From assembly GCA_016125225.1 (NCBI GenBank), contig WGME01000003.1, positions 496,001-560,000 of the forward strand: DNA of 64,000 nucleotides. Direction: 5' to 3'. Origin of the DNA: a bacterium. GTDB taxonomy: Bacteria; Planctomycetota; Planctomycetia; Planctomycetales; Planctomycetaceae. Positions within the stretch are counted from its first letter, which is position 1. Each line of letters begins with the position of its first letter. A program made the translations under genes and the position numbers. The notes beneath the pieces were generated by a model. It was not told the origin of the DNA. It made no database searches and saw only the letters and a program-made list of their open reading frames with translations. Shown in pieces: positions 56,614 to 64,000 of the stretch.

Positions 56614-57786
56614 ATGCGTTGGGAAACGTGGATTACCAGTGGCATGCTTCTTCTGGTTAGTGCCTGGCCTGCCGACGCGCAGAGTCGCCATCATCACCAC
56701 GGGTACAATTCAGGCTATTCCCAACACCAGTATCATCGGCAGTACGGCCAATTTGGGCTGGGGTTCAACAGTTATTCCTACAGTTCCGGCTATGTTGCGG
56801 CTCCTCTGGTGCCCAACAGTTATGCCCCGGTTTACTACGGGGCAAATGCCTGGCCTGCCTACAACGGCTATTCCGCTCCCGGGCCGGTGATCGTGCCTCC
56901 CGCCGTGGGACTCGGTTTCTACAGCCCGGGCATCTCGGGATATTTTGGCATCACCGGGAACCCGGGCTTCTATGTTCCTTATCCGGATTACGATCTGGCG
57001 AACAATCCCCAAGCCATGGCAGCTCCGCTGCAAGATGCGTGGCGTGAGAACCAGGAACGGTGGGGTGAGAACTTGCCTCCCCTCAAGCCCGACCCCGTTA
57101 GTCGGCCTGTGGCCCCGTCTTCTACCACGGCCCGACTGCGGAGTCTCGAAGCCCAACAGCGTGGCGATGCCCACATGCGTGATCAGCAGTGGATGCTGGC
57201 CTACCAGGACTACAAAAAAGCGACCGATTATGCCGAAGACCAAGCCGCCGCGCAGTGGCGCTTGGGGCTCGTACTGCTAAAGCTGCAACATTACGATTCC
57301 GCATCCATTGCCTTGAAACGGGCGGTCTATCTCGATCCGCAATGGCCGCAGACCGCTCCCCCACTCACCGATGTCTTTGGTGAGAATAGCACGGCGGCAC
57401 GGACGGTCCTGGCCCACAATCTGGCCGAGTATGTCCGTCAGGATATTCGTGATCCGGAACGCTTATTCCTGCTGGGTGCCATGCTCCATTTTGAACATGA
57501 TCCCCGTGCCCAAGAGGTTTTGGAAACGGGAGTTCGTCTGGCCGGACGCGGCGCTCACTTTGATGCCTTCCTGCGCTCGCCTGCAGCACCGGTTCCGGCA
57601 GCCGCTACAACTCCACCAGCGGTAATGGCCCCACAGAATGGGCTGCCAACCTTGCCATCCCCGGCAGTCGACGCACCGCTCCCCTTGCCACCTGCACCAG
57701 TTCCCGAGGTGATCCCCACACCGCAGAGTAATGCGGTCGCACCGGCGATTTTCGAAGGCCCGCGGCTCAATCCGCCGGGATTATGA
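56614..57786 (+). CDS. Exported Tyr/Gly-rich TPR protein
   Basis: A 390-residue protein with a signal peptide (MRWETWITSGMLLLVSAWP, cut near ADAQS). A His/Tyr/Gly/Pro-rich segment of ~130 residues follows, then TPR-like helices (RGDAHMRDQQWMLAYQDYKK, QAAAQWRLGLVLLKLQHYD, AEYVRQDIRDPERLFLLGAM) and a Pro/Ala-rich tail. TPR repeats suggest protein binding; the first part looks like a wall or surface region. ATG at 56614 is chosen because it starts the signal peptide. Confidence 0.72.
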   Translation: MRWETWITSGMLLLVSAWPADAQSRHHHHGYNSGYSQHQYHRQYGQFGLGFNSYSYSSGYVAAPLVPNSYAPVYYGANAWPAYNGYSAPGPVIVPPAVGLGFYSPGISGYFGITGNPGFYVPYPDYDLANNPQAMAAPLQDAWRENQERWGENLPPLKPDPVSRPVAPSSTTARLRSLEAQQRGDAHMRDQQWMLAYQDYKKATDYAEDQAAAQWRLGLVLLKLQHYDSASIALKRAVYLDPQWPQTAPPLTDVFGENSTAARTVLAHNLAEYVRQDIRDPERLFLLGAMLHFEHDPRAQEVLETGVRLAGRGAHFDAFLRSPAAPVPAAATTPPAVMAPQNGLPTLPSPAVDAPLPLPPAPVPEVIPTPQSNAVAPAIFEGPRLNPPGL

Positions 57787-57880
57787 CTCCGAACAGAGTT
57801 CGCCGGACGCCATCGCCACGGAATCCCTTGCGTGCTATTCTCTCGCACCCCGGATGGGGAATGGCAGGAAAGCACAGGGT

Positions 57881-58618
57881 ATGACTGTTGGTGAATCGTC
57901 GCCTCGCATCTTGATCACGCTCTGCACTTACAACGAGCGCGAGAACATCACGCGCCTGATTCCGGCCATTCGTGACACCGTTCCCGTTGCCGACCTGCTG
58001 ATTGTCGATGACAACTCTCCCGATGGCACAGCGACATTCGTGCAGAGTTATCAGCAACACGATCCCCGGGTGAAGCTGCTCCTGCGTCATGAAAAGGCGG
58101 GATTAGGGGCGGCCACGCTCGCGGGGTTTGAGACCGGTATCGAACAGGGGTACGACTGGCTGATCAACATGGACGCCGACTTCAGCCATCCGCCGGATGT
58201 CTTACCGCGTCTACTAGCAGCGATGCCCGATGGCGACGTGATCATCGCATCGCGTTACGTGACCGGAGGGGGCATCACCGGTTGGCCCTGGTTCCGACAC
58301 CTGATGAGTCGGGGCATCAACTTTTTCACTTGGTTCTGGCTGGGCATCCGCGCGTGGGATTGTAGTGGGGCGTATCGCGCATACCGGGTGAGCCGACTGC
58401 AGGAGATCGATTTCCAGCGGTTTCGATCGCGCGGCTATGCCTTTCAGGAAGAAATGCTCTATCGCTGCCAGCGAGCCGGCTGCCGGATTCAGGAAATTCC
58501 CTTTGTATTCGTCGACCGGGAGGTGGGCCAGTCGAAAATCAACAGTTGGGAAGTGGTCCGAGCCTTGTGGGACATCGCGGCATTGGGAGTTTCCACGCGT
58601 CTGTTGGGACGGCCTTAG
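57881..58618 (+). CDS. Polyprenol-phosphate mannosyltransferase-like GT2
   Basis: A 245-residue GT2 glycosyltransferase with ILITLCTYNERENI, LLIVDDNSPDGTA and INMDADFSHPPD (DxD), as in dolichyl/polyprenyl-phosphate mannosyl- or glucosyltransferases. The GINFFTWFWLGIRAWDCSGAYRAYR segment is characteristic. There is no C-terminal membrane domain, so it is the short soluble type. Start at 57881 follows AGGAAAG; longer in-frame starts precede the conserved region. It overlaps panB by four bases (convergent). Confidence 0.83.
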   Translation: MTVGESSPRILITLCTYNERENITRLIPAIRDTVPVADLLIVDDNSPDGTATFVQSYQQHDPRVKLLLRHEKAGLGAATLAGFETGIEQGYDWLINMDADFSHPPDVLPRLLAAMPDGDVIIASRYVTGGGITGWPWFRHLMSRGINFFTWFWLGIRAWDCSGAYRAYRVSRLQEIDFQRFRSRGYAFQEEMLYRCQRAGCRIQEIPFVFVDREVGQSKINSWEVVRALWDIAALGVSTRLLGRP

Positions 58619-59415
58619 TCGTGCGAGTGAGCCGCAGTCGGATACTCCCCGCTTCGGACTTCCGTTGCGTACTGTTGTATAGCCGCGATCGCCGTTGTTC
58701 GCAGGTCGGCATACTTCTTGAGAAACTTGGGATGGAAGCCATCCATCAGGCCCAGAAGATCTTGTCCGACCAGCACTTGTCCATCGCAGTGGGGGCCGGC
58801 TCCAATTCCAATTGTCGGAATCGTCAACGCCTGAGTGATGTCCGCAGCAATCTTTTGCGAGACCATTTCGAGCACGATGCCAAAGGCCCCGGCTTGTTCA
58901 GCGGCTTGCGCATCGGCCAATAACAGATCTCGATCGCGCTGAATCTTTCCCATGCTGCCGAGCATGCGGACCGATTGCGGCCTCAATCCCACATGGGCCA
59001 TCACCGGAATGTCGGCATCGGCCAAGGCTTTGATCGTATCGGCCTGTTGCACGCCCCCTTCCAGCTTCACGGCGGCGGCCTCGGTTCGCTTGAGAATCTG
59101 CCCCGCATTCCGCACGGCTTGCCGCGGACTGACGTGATAGCTGAGAAAAGGCAGGTCGACAATCACCATGGCCCGTTGCACACCACGGGTGACCAGTTCG
59201 GCGTGATAAAGCATTTGAGACAGTGTGACCGGCAGTGTGCTGCTGCGGCCTTGGACGACCATCGCGAGCGAGTCACCCACGAGAATGGCATCGACCCCTG
59301 CCGCATCACAGATTCCCGCCCAAAGCCAGTCATAAGCCGTAACGACAGCCAGTTTGCGCCCTTGGGCTTTCGCCGCCATAAACTTGGGAACTGTGACTCG
59401 ACCTTCCACCGCCAT
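58615..59415 (-). CDS. panB: 3-methyl-2-oxobutanoate hydroxymethyltransferase
   Basis: PanB transfers a hydroxymethyl group from methylene-THF to ketoisovalerate, the first step of pantothenate synthesis. The 266-residue protein has TAYDWLWAGICDAAGVDAIL, VGDSLAM, VMAHVGLRPQSV and IPTIGIGAGPHCDGQVLVGQ, with full length. AAGGA lies six bases before the ATG. No other pan gene is nearby; a DUF997/SSF (PanF-like) pair is 52 kb away, with no evident link. Confidence 0.94.
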   Translation of the reverse strand: MAVEGRVTVPKFMAAKAQGRKLAVVTAYDWLWAGICDAAGVDAILVGDSLAMVVQGRSSTLPVTLSQMLYHAELVTRGVQRAMVIVDLPFLSYHVSPRQAVRNAGQILKRTEAAAVKLEGGVQQADTIKALADADIPVMAHVGLRPQSVRMLGSMGKIQRDRDLLLADAQAAEQAGAFGIVLEMVSQKIAADITQALTIPTIGIGAGPHCDGQVLVGQDLLGLMDGFHPKFLKKYADLRTTAIAAIQQYATEVRSGEYPTAAHSHD

Positions 59416-59694
59416 GCGAATTCCTTTTGTTGCAGGCGTCGCGGGACTGGTGCTGAGAGCACACGCTATCGACGCCGGGAAGCATCACAACCGCCGGACA
59501 CAAGAATGTCCAGCAGGGATCGGACGGATTCTGGTCGATGAAGACGATTCGCATTTTGCTACGCTGTTTTTTGTCATCGTGGAGCATTTTGCACCACCGT
59601 GATCGCCAGACTTCCAATGAGCCCATTGCAGCAAAAACCGCATAAACCACGTGTGAGAAATGGCTTACAAAAGAATTGCAAATCATTCGCGATT

Positions 59695-59710
59695 TGGCAC
59701 GAGTCCTGCT
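59695..59710 (+). promoter_or_regulatory. Candidate sigma-54 (-24/-12) promoter
   Basis: TGGCAC, five bases, then CTGCT matches the sigma-54 consensus TGGCAC-N5-TTGCW at all but one position, with GG at -24 and GC at -12 correctly spaced; the flanks (TTGGCACG) also agree. It lies in the 475-base gap between panB and the YkgJ-family gene and points toward a strong terminator 60 bases on. No enhancer site is recognised. The rest of the gap (59416-59694) holds the panB upstream region and nothing else I recognise. Confidence 0.6.
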
Positions 59711-59720
59711 TCTTAGCTTT

Positions 59721-59816
59721 ATCGCCTTGGAAGCAGGCGTTGGCCCGCACTTGCTGATGAGGCAAATTTGGAAGGCGCTTCGAGTTCATCCCGGCTCGAA
59801 GCGCCTTCTTTTTTTT
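59721..59816 (+). ncRNA. Candidate sigma-54-dependent small RNA (~96 nt)
   Basis: Between the predicted -24/-12 promoter and an intrinsic terminator there is no convincing protein-coding frame. A 5' hairpin (CGCCT, 7-base loop, AGGCG; 59723-59739) is followed by an unpaired middle region and then the terminator stem. The predicted start is 12 bases after the GC element; the end is at the T-run. I recognise no known RNA family. It could also be a short leader or a remnant. Confidence 0.5.
59771..59816 (+). terminator. Strong intrinsic terminator in panB-YkgJ gap
   Basis: A perfect 14-bp stem (59771-59784 with 59795-59808), 10-base loop, followed by eight T on the plus strand. No plus-strand gene precedes it, since panB and the YkgJ-family gene are both on the minus strand. 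That is why an RNA gene is proposed upstream of it. Confidence 0.9.
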
Positions 59817-59889
59817 GTAAAGAGTCTGCCGGCACCGTGGCAAAAAACTCGCCGCGGCAGATGCCACCCTTTCAGTGAAGGGGCTCAGA

Positions 59890-60594
59890 TCAGGCAGCGC
59901 GACTGCGTGTGGCTTCGCTGAATTTGAGAATCGCTGGCAACGGCTCTTCGCATTCCTGAGCAGCGGTCTCCGGGATGACGCGATTCTGATAAACCAGCCG
60001 GAGAAAATCGGGCCAGACGCTCCAGCTTTGCGGCCGCCGATTCCAGGACGCTGCGACCTGCCGAAAGAATTTCATCTCAAAGTGAATCAGCACAAGGTCC
60101 TGAACCGCTGCGACGGGTTCCACATCCGCGACATTCCAGGGAGTGGAGCATAAGCCATAGGCGGGATGCGGGTCACTGGGTCGGCCATGCTCCGGAATGC
60201 CGTGCAATTCGGCCAGCATCCCCGTCTCGCTGAGTTTCGTCGGGAAAATACGGCAGACCAGAGGCCGCTGACCATAAATGCCACACTGGGCCGTCCCCAA
60301 AGGCCGGTCTGGTGTGGGAGGCTGCTCAACCAGAAAATGGCAGCGGGTGACATTGCGAAATGTCGCGCTTACCTCGGGCTTGAGGCAGATGGTGTAAGGC
60401 AGACCGGGCTGATCCTCAAAGTAAAAATGCGGTGCCGTTTCACAAGCGATCATGCCATTGGGGTCTTCCCAGCGATGGATAAAACTCTCCATCGGTTGCC
60501 GGAGTTGATGTTCCATCTGTATCAGATCGGCACCGGTCACGGGCACAGCAAAGGCCCGGCAACAGCCTGAATGACATCCTTGGCAGGGGCTCAT
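59890..60594 (-). CDS. YkgJ-family Cys-cluster protein
   Basis: A 234-residue protein of the YkgJ/CxxCxxxCC family: an N-terminal PCQGCHSGCC cluster, CHFL, CGIYGQRPLVCRIFP and the typical tail region. These proteins are thought to bind a metal or Fe-S cluster; the role is not established. Cytosolic. Confidence 0.87.
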   Translation of the reverse strand: MSPCQGCHSGCCRAFAVPVTGADLIQMEHQLRQPMESFIHRWEDPNGMIACETAPHFYFEDQPGLPYTICLKPEVSATFRNVTRCHFLVEQPPTPDRPLGTAQCGIYGQRPLVCRIFPTKLSETGMLAELHGIPEHGRPSDPHPAYGLCSTPWNVADVEPVAAVQDLVLIHFEMKFFRQVAASWNRRPQSWSVWPDFLRLVYQNRVIPETAAQECEEPLPAILKFSEATRSRAA

Positions 60595-60716
60595 CGTGTC
60601 TCTGCCTTTGGTTTTAAGGATGAAATTCGTGTCAGGTACAGCTCCCTCATCATCGGCAAATTCAGCAGAGGCGTTACGACCTGACCCGCGAGGCCATTAC
60701 AAACGCCCTAGTCATC

Positions 60717-61586
60717 CTAAATGTCCCGCCATGTGGAATCAGTTACGGCCTGAAACGCGACCAAAGCATCGCGATGGGCGGCCACATCATGCACGCGAAT
60801 GATGTCTGCCCCCTGGGCGGCTACCCCCAGAGAGACGCCCAGTGTTCCATATTGGCGCTCATCGACGGCACGACCGATCACCCGCTGGAGAAAGCGTTTG
60901 CGGGAATGACCAATCAGTACAGGACGGCCGAGTTCTCGAAACTTGTCGACGGCCGACAGAATGGCCACATTGTGTGCCGCCGTCTTGCCAAAGCCTACAC
61001 CGGGGTCCCAGACCAGTTGCTCGGAGGACAATCCCTGTTGAACCAGTTCGTGCTCCCGATGGCTGAAAAAATCGCAGATTTCGCGGACAACATCCGTGTA
61101 GGTGGGGGCCTGCTGCATGGTTTGCGGCGTTCCCTGCATGTGCATGCAGACCACCCCGGCTCTCGATTCACAACAGACCGAGACCATCTCCGGATCGAAT
61201 CGCAGACCGGAAATGTCATTGATGATGGAAGCCCCAGCCGACAGGGCTTCGCGTGCCACTTCGGCCTTCATGGTATCAATGGAGAGAGGGACCCCGACTT
61301 GGCTGGCTAAGGCTTCGACGACGGGCATGACACGCCGCAATTCGTCGCTCAACAGAACCGGTTCAGCACCCGGACGTGTTGATTCGCCACCCAGATCAAG
61401 AATCTCGGCCCCATCGGCTGCCAGTTGCAACGCATGGTCAATGGCCCGCGAAGAATCGAACCACTGGCCACCGTCGGAAAAGCTATCCGGAGTGATGTTC
61501 ACGATTCCCATGATGCGTGTTCGCTCACCCAACGTGAGCGTTTGCCCCCCAATCTGCCAGGTTCGCAATCGCGTTGGAAATGGCAC
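60717..61586 (-). CDS. folP: Dihydropteroate synthase
   Basis: FolP joins pterin and para-aminobenzoate in folate synthesis. The 289-residue TIM barrel has MGIVNITPDSFSDGG, LDLGGESTRPGA and IGHSRKRFLQRVIG with the usual lysine-bearing loop. The GTG start has GGAG seven bases before it. It is full length and probably monocistronic. Confidence 0.94.
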   Translation of the reverse strand: MPFPTRLRTWQIGGQTLTLGERTRIMGIVNITPDSFSDGGQWFDSSRAIDHALQLAADGAEILDLGGESTRPGAEPVLLSDELRRVMPVVEALASQVGVPLSIDTMKAEVAREALSAGASIINDISGLRFDPEMVSVCCESRAGVVCMHMQGTPQTMQQAPTYTDVVREICDFFSHREHELVQQGLSSEQLVWDPGVGFGKTAAHNVAILSAVDKFRELGRPVLIGHSRKRFLQRVIGRAVDERQYGTLGVSLGVAAQGADIIRVHDVAAHRDALVAFQAVTDSTWRDI

Positions 61587-61901
61587 AATGAATCTCCGGA
61601 TGCTCGCTGTAAGCTATTTTGATAAAATAGGTTACCAGAAATTCAATCGACATGAACACGAACACGCAGAATTGGAAATCCCGGCTCACTTTTGGGAAAA
61701 TTGGCAAGAGAGCCAGAAAAGCTTCGGCAAGGTTTGACTTCCCAGCCCACCGCGTTATGTTAATCGTCGCGATCGTAAAAGTCGCACTAGTCACTGCATT
61801 TGCTGGATCGTCTCTAAACTGGGTATTGTGATCCTGGGAGCGACAGCCGTTGTGGAGAGGTCTCTACACACTGCAGACGACAAACACAGGAGGGGATTTA
61901 C
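61587..61901. other. Divergent intergenic region with small palindrome
   Basis: About 315 bases between folP (minus) and the Cys-rich gene (plus). A 7-base inverted repeat CTATTTT-GAT-AAAATAG (61614-61630) sits ~28 bases upstream of the folP start and could be an operator. A 49-codon plus-strand ORF (from 61590) has no recognised features. Otherwise nothing seen. Confidence 0.4.
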
Positions 61902-62303
61902 ATGATTCGTGCATTTCTGTCCGTGGCAGCCGTCGCCGTGACGCTGCTGTTGGCTGCAGCGGAACCCGCTGTGGCTGGTTCTTGTGGTGGCTGCGCAACA
62001 GTCGCCCCGGCCTGCGGTGGCTGCGCACAGGAAGTTTCCTGCTGCAAGCCGAAGCGAGTGAAGTGCAAGCGCGTTAAGGTCCGCAAGACCTGCTGCGAAG
62101 CACCAGCCCCGACCTGCTGCGCTCCCGCCCCGGCTCCGACTTGCTGTGCTCCGGCCCCGGCCCCCAGCTGCTGCGCTCCCGCGCCGACCTGCTGTGCTCC
62201 GGCTCCGAGCTGCAGCGCCCCGGCTGCTGCCGCTCCGGCAGAATCACCGGCTCCGTCGACCGCTCCGGCTCCCCCGACCGAAGACGCTCCTCCCAAGGCC
62301 TAA
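61902..62303 (+). CDS. Exported Cys/Pro/Ala-rich repeat protein
   Basis: A 133-residue protein with a signal peptide (cut near AVAGS), then GSCGGCATVAPACGGCAQ and CCKPKRVKCKRVKVRKTCC, followed by a repeated TCCAPAPAP / SCCAPAP unit (nt ~62110-62230, five variants). An excellent AGGAGGGG site precedes the ATG. Disulfide-rich, Pro-rich exported proteins of this type occur in planctomycete envelopes; no function is recognised. A strong terminator follows. Confidence 0.8.
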   Translation: MIRAFLSVAAVAVTLLLAAAEPAVAGSCGGCATVAPACGGCAQEVSCCKPKRVKCKRVKVRKTCCEAPAPTCCAPAPAPTCCAPAPAPSCCAPAPTCCAPAPSCSAPAAAAPAESPAPSTAPAPPTEDAPPKA

Positions 62304-62346
62304 TGGCTTGGGCGCAGAAGCCCTCGGCATCTGCAGCGATTTCACG

Positions 62347-62388
62347 AACAGCCTCGGTATCTGACAGAGATACCGAGGCTGTTTTTAT
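62347..62388 (+). terminator. Intrinsic terminator of the Cys-rich protein gene
   Basis: A perfect 16-bp stem (62347-62362 with 62368-62383) with a 5-base loop (GACAG), followed by TTTATTTT. It ends the Cys-rich protein transcript, 44 bases after the stop. The 270 bases after it, to the next start at 62661, hold nothing recognised. Confidence 0.9.
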
Positions 62389-62660
62389 TTTCCGTTCGCA
62401 TCGTCCAGCAGCTACCGTTTCACACATCTCCTCAGCGTTTCACAAACGATCGCGGGTCAGAAACTTCGAAATTTTCGGGCTGAGCCTCAAAAATCACTCA
62501 AGTTGCTCTTTCAGGACACGAGCCGCGTGATCTATATCTCCCGCGCACCCAGCGGGAACCACGTTGCGAATCGGCCGGTCATCTCCCTCCGGTCGTGGGC
62601 CCTTCGGCAGTTCCCTTCGTTAACTCCTCTCTCTCTCGGACCCAATTCGACTCAAAGGGT

Positions 62661-62975
62661 ATGATAATGGCTAAGCGTTGTGCGTTTCTGTTGGCCAGTC
62701 TGGCGCTCATGTCGTCAGCCATGGGCTGCTGCTGCAGCGGACTTTATGGGCGTTCCGGCGGCTGCTCACCTTGTGGTGGCGGCTGTTCACCCTCCTACTA
62801 TCCCCCCGGTGGCACAGGCTACTACCAGGGCTACGGCTCGACGGCCTATAACGGCACCTTCGGGACCACCGCCTACATGGGCGATCCCGGTGTGATGACC
62901 GCCAGCCCTGTTATGCCTGGCACCACCTATTCGACCACGGCTCTGGCTCCGATCAATTCGCTGCCGACCTACTAA
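62661..62975 (+). CDS. Small Gly/Tyr-rich predicted lipoprotein
   Basis: A 104-residue protein with signal sequence KRCAFLLASLALMSSAMGCC, giving a lipobox-like SAMGC cut. A Cys/Gly/Tyr-rich stretch follows (SPCGGGCSPSYYPPGG, YYQGYGSTAYNG). Two ATGs (62661 and 62667) are possible starts; both precede the signal peptide. No family recognised; it looks like a surface protein. Confidence 0.62.
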   Translation: MIMAKRCAFLLASLALMSSAMGCCCSGLYGRSGGCSPCGGGCSPSYYPPGGTGYYQGYGSTAYNGTFGTTAYMGDPGVMTASPVMPGTTYSTTALAPINSLPTY

Positions 62976-63013
62976 GGTTGTCGTCGAATTTTATGCACGA
63001 CCGCTGGGCTGTC

Positions 63014-63041
63014 GCCCGACGAAAATGCGGTATCGTCGGGC
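63014..63041. other. Hairpin after the small lipoprotein gene
   Basis: GCCCGACGA (63014-63022), a 10-base loop and TCGTCGGGC (63033-63041) form a perfect 9-bp stem 39 bases after the lipoprotein stop. No T-run follows, so it may be a factor-dependent end or mRNA-stabilising stem. Confidence 0.45.
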
Positions 63042-63215
63042 TGACGATGGTTTCGTGCTTTGAAGACAGATGCACGCCGGATACGCAACGAACGTGTCCG
63101 GCGTTGTCGTTGGTACTCCGGGAAGGGCACCGCTGAACTCGCGGTCCTCGCTGATGCAGCGTAGAATGGCGGACGGAATTGGATCTGTCCTGCTCTTCTG
63201 CCAAGTGTCTGCGCT

Positions 63216-63797
63216 ATGCAAATTGTTCCCTATCCGCACCCCGCCCTGCGTTGGAAATCGCGGCCGGTGCAAGAAATCAACGCCGACCTCCGCAAAGCCG
63301 TCGCGGAAATGTTCGAGTTGATGTACGCCCATAACGGGATCGGACTGGCTGCGAACCAGGTCGACCTCCCCTATCGTCTCTTCGTCCTCAACCTGACGGG
63401 CGATCAAGATGCCAAAGAGGAAGAACTGGTTTTCCTGAATCCGGAAATCCTGAAACGCAAGGGGACAACCGAGGGGGAAGAGGGCTGCCTCAGCTTTCCC
63501 GGCATGTATGGCGATGTGAAGCGGGCGGCGGAAATCGTCGTGGAAGCCTTCGACCTCGACGGGAATGTCTTTGAGTACACGCTCGATGATTTGGGGTCAC
63601 GAGCCGTTCAGCATGAAAACGATCATCTCGATGGGGTCTTGTTCATCGATCGCATGGTCGATACGGTTCGCAAAACCTGCGACCCGATGATCGCCGATTT
63701 CGAAGCACAATATCGGCGCAAGCAAACCGAAGGGTTGTTTCCGTCGGATGACGTGGTGAAGGCCCGGCTTAAAGAGCTGGAACCCAAACCCTCCTGA
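63216..63797 (+). CDS. def: Peptide deformylase
   Basis: Def removes the N-formyl group from nascent proteins using Fe/Zn. All three family motifs are present: GIGLAANQV, EGCLSFP and QHENDHLDG (metal His residues and the catalytic Glu). The 193-residue length is usual. It is followed after 55 bases by fmt, the common def-fmt order, which fits their joint role in formyl-methionine metabolism. Confidence 0.95.
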   Translation: MQIVPYPHPALRWKSRPVQEINADLRKAVAEMFELMYAHNGIGLAANQVDLPYRLFVLNLTGDQDAKEEELVFLNPEILKRKGTTEGEEGCLSFPGMYGDVKRAAEIVVEAFDLDGNVFEYTLDDLGSRAVQHENDHLDGVLFIDRMVDTVRKTCDPMIADFEAQYRRKQTEGLFPSDDVVKARLKELEPKPS

Positions 63798-63852
63798 AAC
63801 GGCGTTCGAGCATCAGCCGGCCCTTTCCACACACGACCCGAGTGAGTGCGTG

Positions 63853-64000
63853 ATGCCTTTACGGATTGGATTTCTGGGAACCGGTCGCCTGGCCATGCCG
63901 GTCTTTCAGGCCATTTGCGATTCGCCGCACCAAGTCTGCGGCCTGATGACCCAGCCCGACCGAACCGGCCCGGGTCACCATCGGCATCGCAATCCGTTGA
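63853..64000 (+). CDS. fmt: Methionyl-tRNA formyltransferase, 3' end outside window
   Basis: Only the first 49 codons are visible. The N-terminus MPLRIGFLGTGRLAMPVFQA matches the Rossmann-like start of Fmt, and the frame stays open to the window edge. GPGHHRHRNPL toward the end resembles the family's GRG...VK loop region in a planctomycete form. Fmt formylates initiator Met-tRNA. Its position right after def supports the call; catalytic residues lie beyond the window. Confidence 0.8.
   Translation, partial: MPLRIGFLGTGRLAMPVFQAICDSPHQVCGLMTQPDRTGPGHHRHRNPL

Noticed and set aside
59676-59921. 81-codon plus-strand frame over the panB-YkgJ gap
   Set aside because: It runs through the terminator hairpin and T-run and has no ribosome site or family features; the segment is better explained by a short RNA.
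61898-62296. 132-codon minus-strand Gly/Ala-rich frame
   Set aside because: It is the complement of the Cys/Pro/Ala repeat gene, which has a signal peptide and a strong ribosome site; the antisense frame has neither.

Overview
The window reads as a piece of a planctomycete chromosome (Planctomycetota, probably order Planctomycetales). The evidence is a DUF1501 Tat-exported protein, an HTTM (vitamin-K-carboxylase-like) membrane protein, secreted proteins with an N-terminal MJ0042-type zinc ribbon and DUF1559-like or STN-like ends, Cys-rich small exported proteins, and dispersed short repeats. Genus cannot be fixed from sequence alone. No rRNA, tRNA, CRISPR array, insertion sequence or prophage was recognised. 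Genes are densely packed, and many start with ATGA/GTGA overlaps that suggest translational coupling.

Layout. (1) 1-2.7 kb: the 3' part of a HerA-like ATPase overlapping tilS. (2) 2.9-11 kb: a transport block with an MFS carrier, then on the minus strand an Na+ symporter cluster in transcription order NSS transporter, 37-residue MetS-like peptide, DUF997 small subunit, SSF symporter. A DedA protein and a divergent Nramp-like carrier follow. (3) 11-20 kb: an outer-membrane barrel, DUF1501 overlapping bioA, a reprolysin-like protein whose zinc motif is destroyed, and an HTTM pair. (4) 20-25.2 kb: an ABC exporter with two ATPases and one permease, VapD and RecJ. (5) 25.3-32.6 kb: two large multidomain penicillin-binding-fold proteins, superoxide dismutase with a strong terminator, and an SLC13/TrkA-C transporter. 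(6) 32.7-39.2 kb: tandem SpoU methyltransferases, a DapA-family aldolase, a two-component pair and MnmG carrying an in-frame heptanucleotide-repeat insertion. (7) 39.4-49.3 kb: a PQQ-type propeller, Tpx, two zinc-ribbon/STN proteins with a BFD-type ferredoxin, a deacetylase remnant, hisH-hisA and an HD-GYP protein. (8) 49.3-64 kb: glycerate kinase, a GH57 glucanotransferase, an ECF sigma/anti-sigma pair, a GT2 mannosyltransferase, panB, a candidate sigma-54-driven small RNA, folP, Cys-rich exported proteins, def and the start of fmt.

The most unusual items are: the candidate ~96-nt RNA bounded by a near-consensus -24/-12 promoter and a perfect 14-bp terminator with eight T (59.7-59.8 kb); the unannotated MetS-like peptide; the beta-lactamase / peptidoglycan-binding / D,D-carboxypeptidase fusion; the inactivated metallopeptidase; the repeat insertion inside mnmG; and the 5'-truncated deacetylase that still overlaps hisH. 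All functional assignments come from reading motifs and remembered family features; no database search was run.
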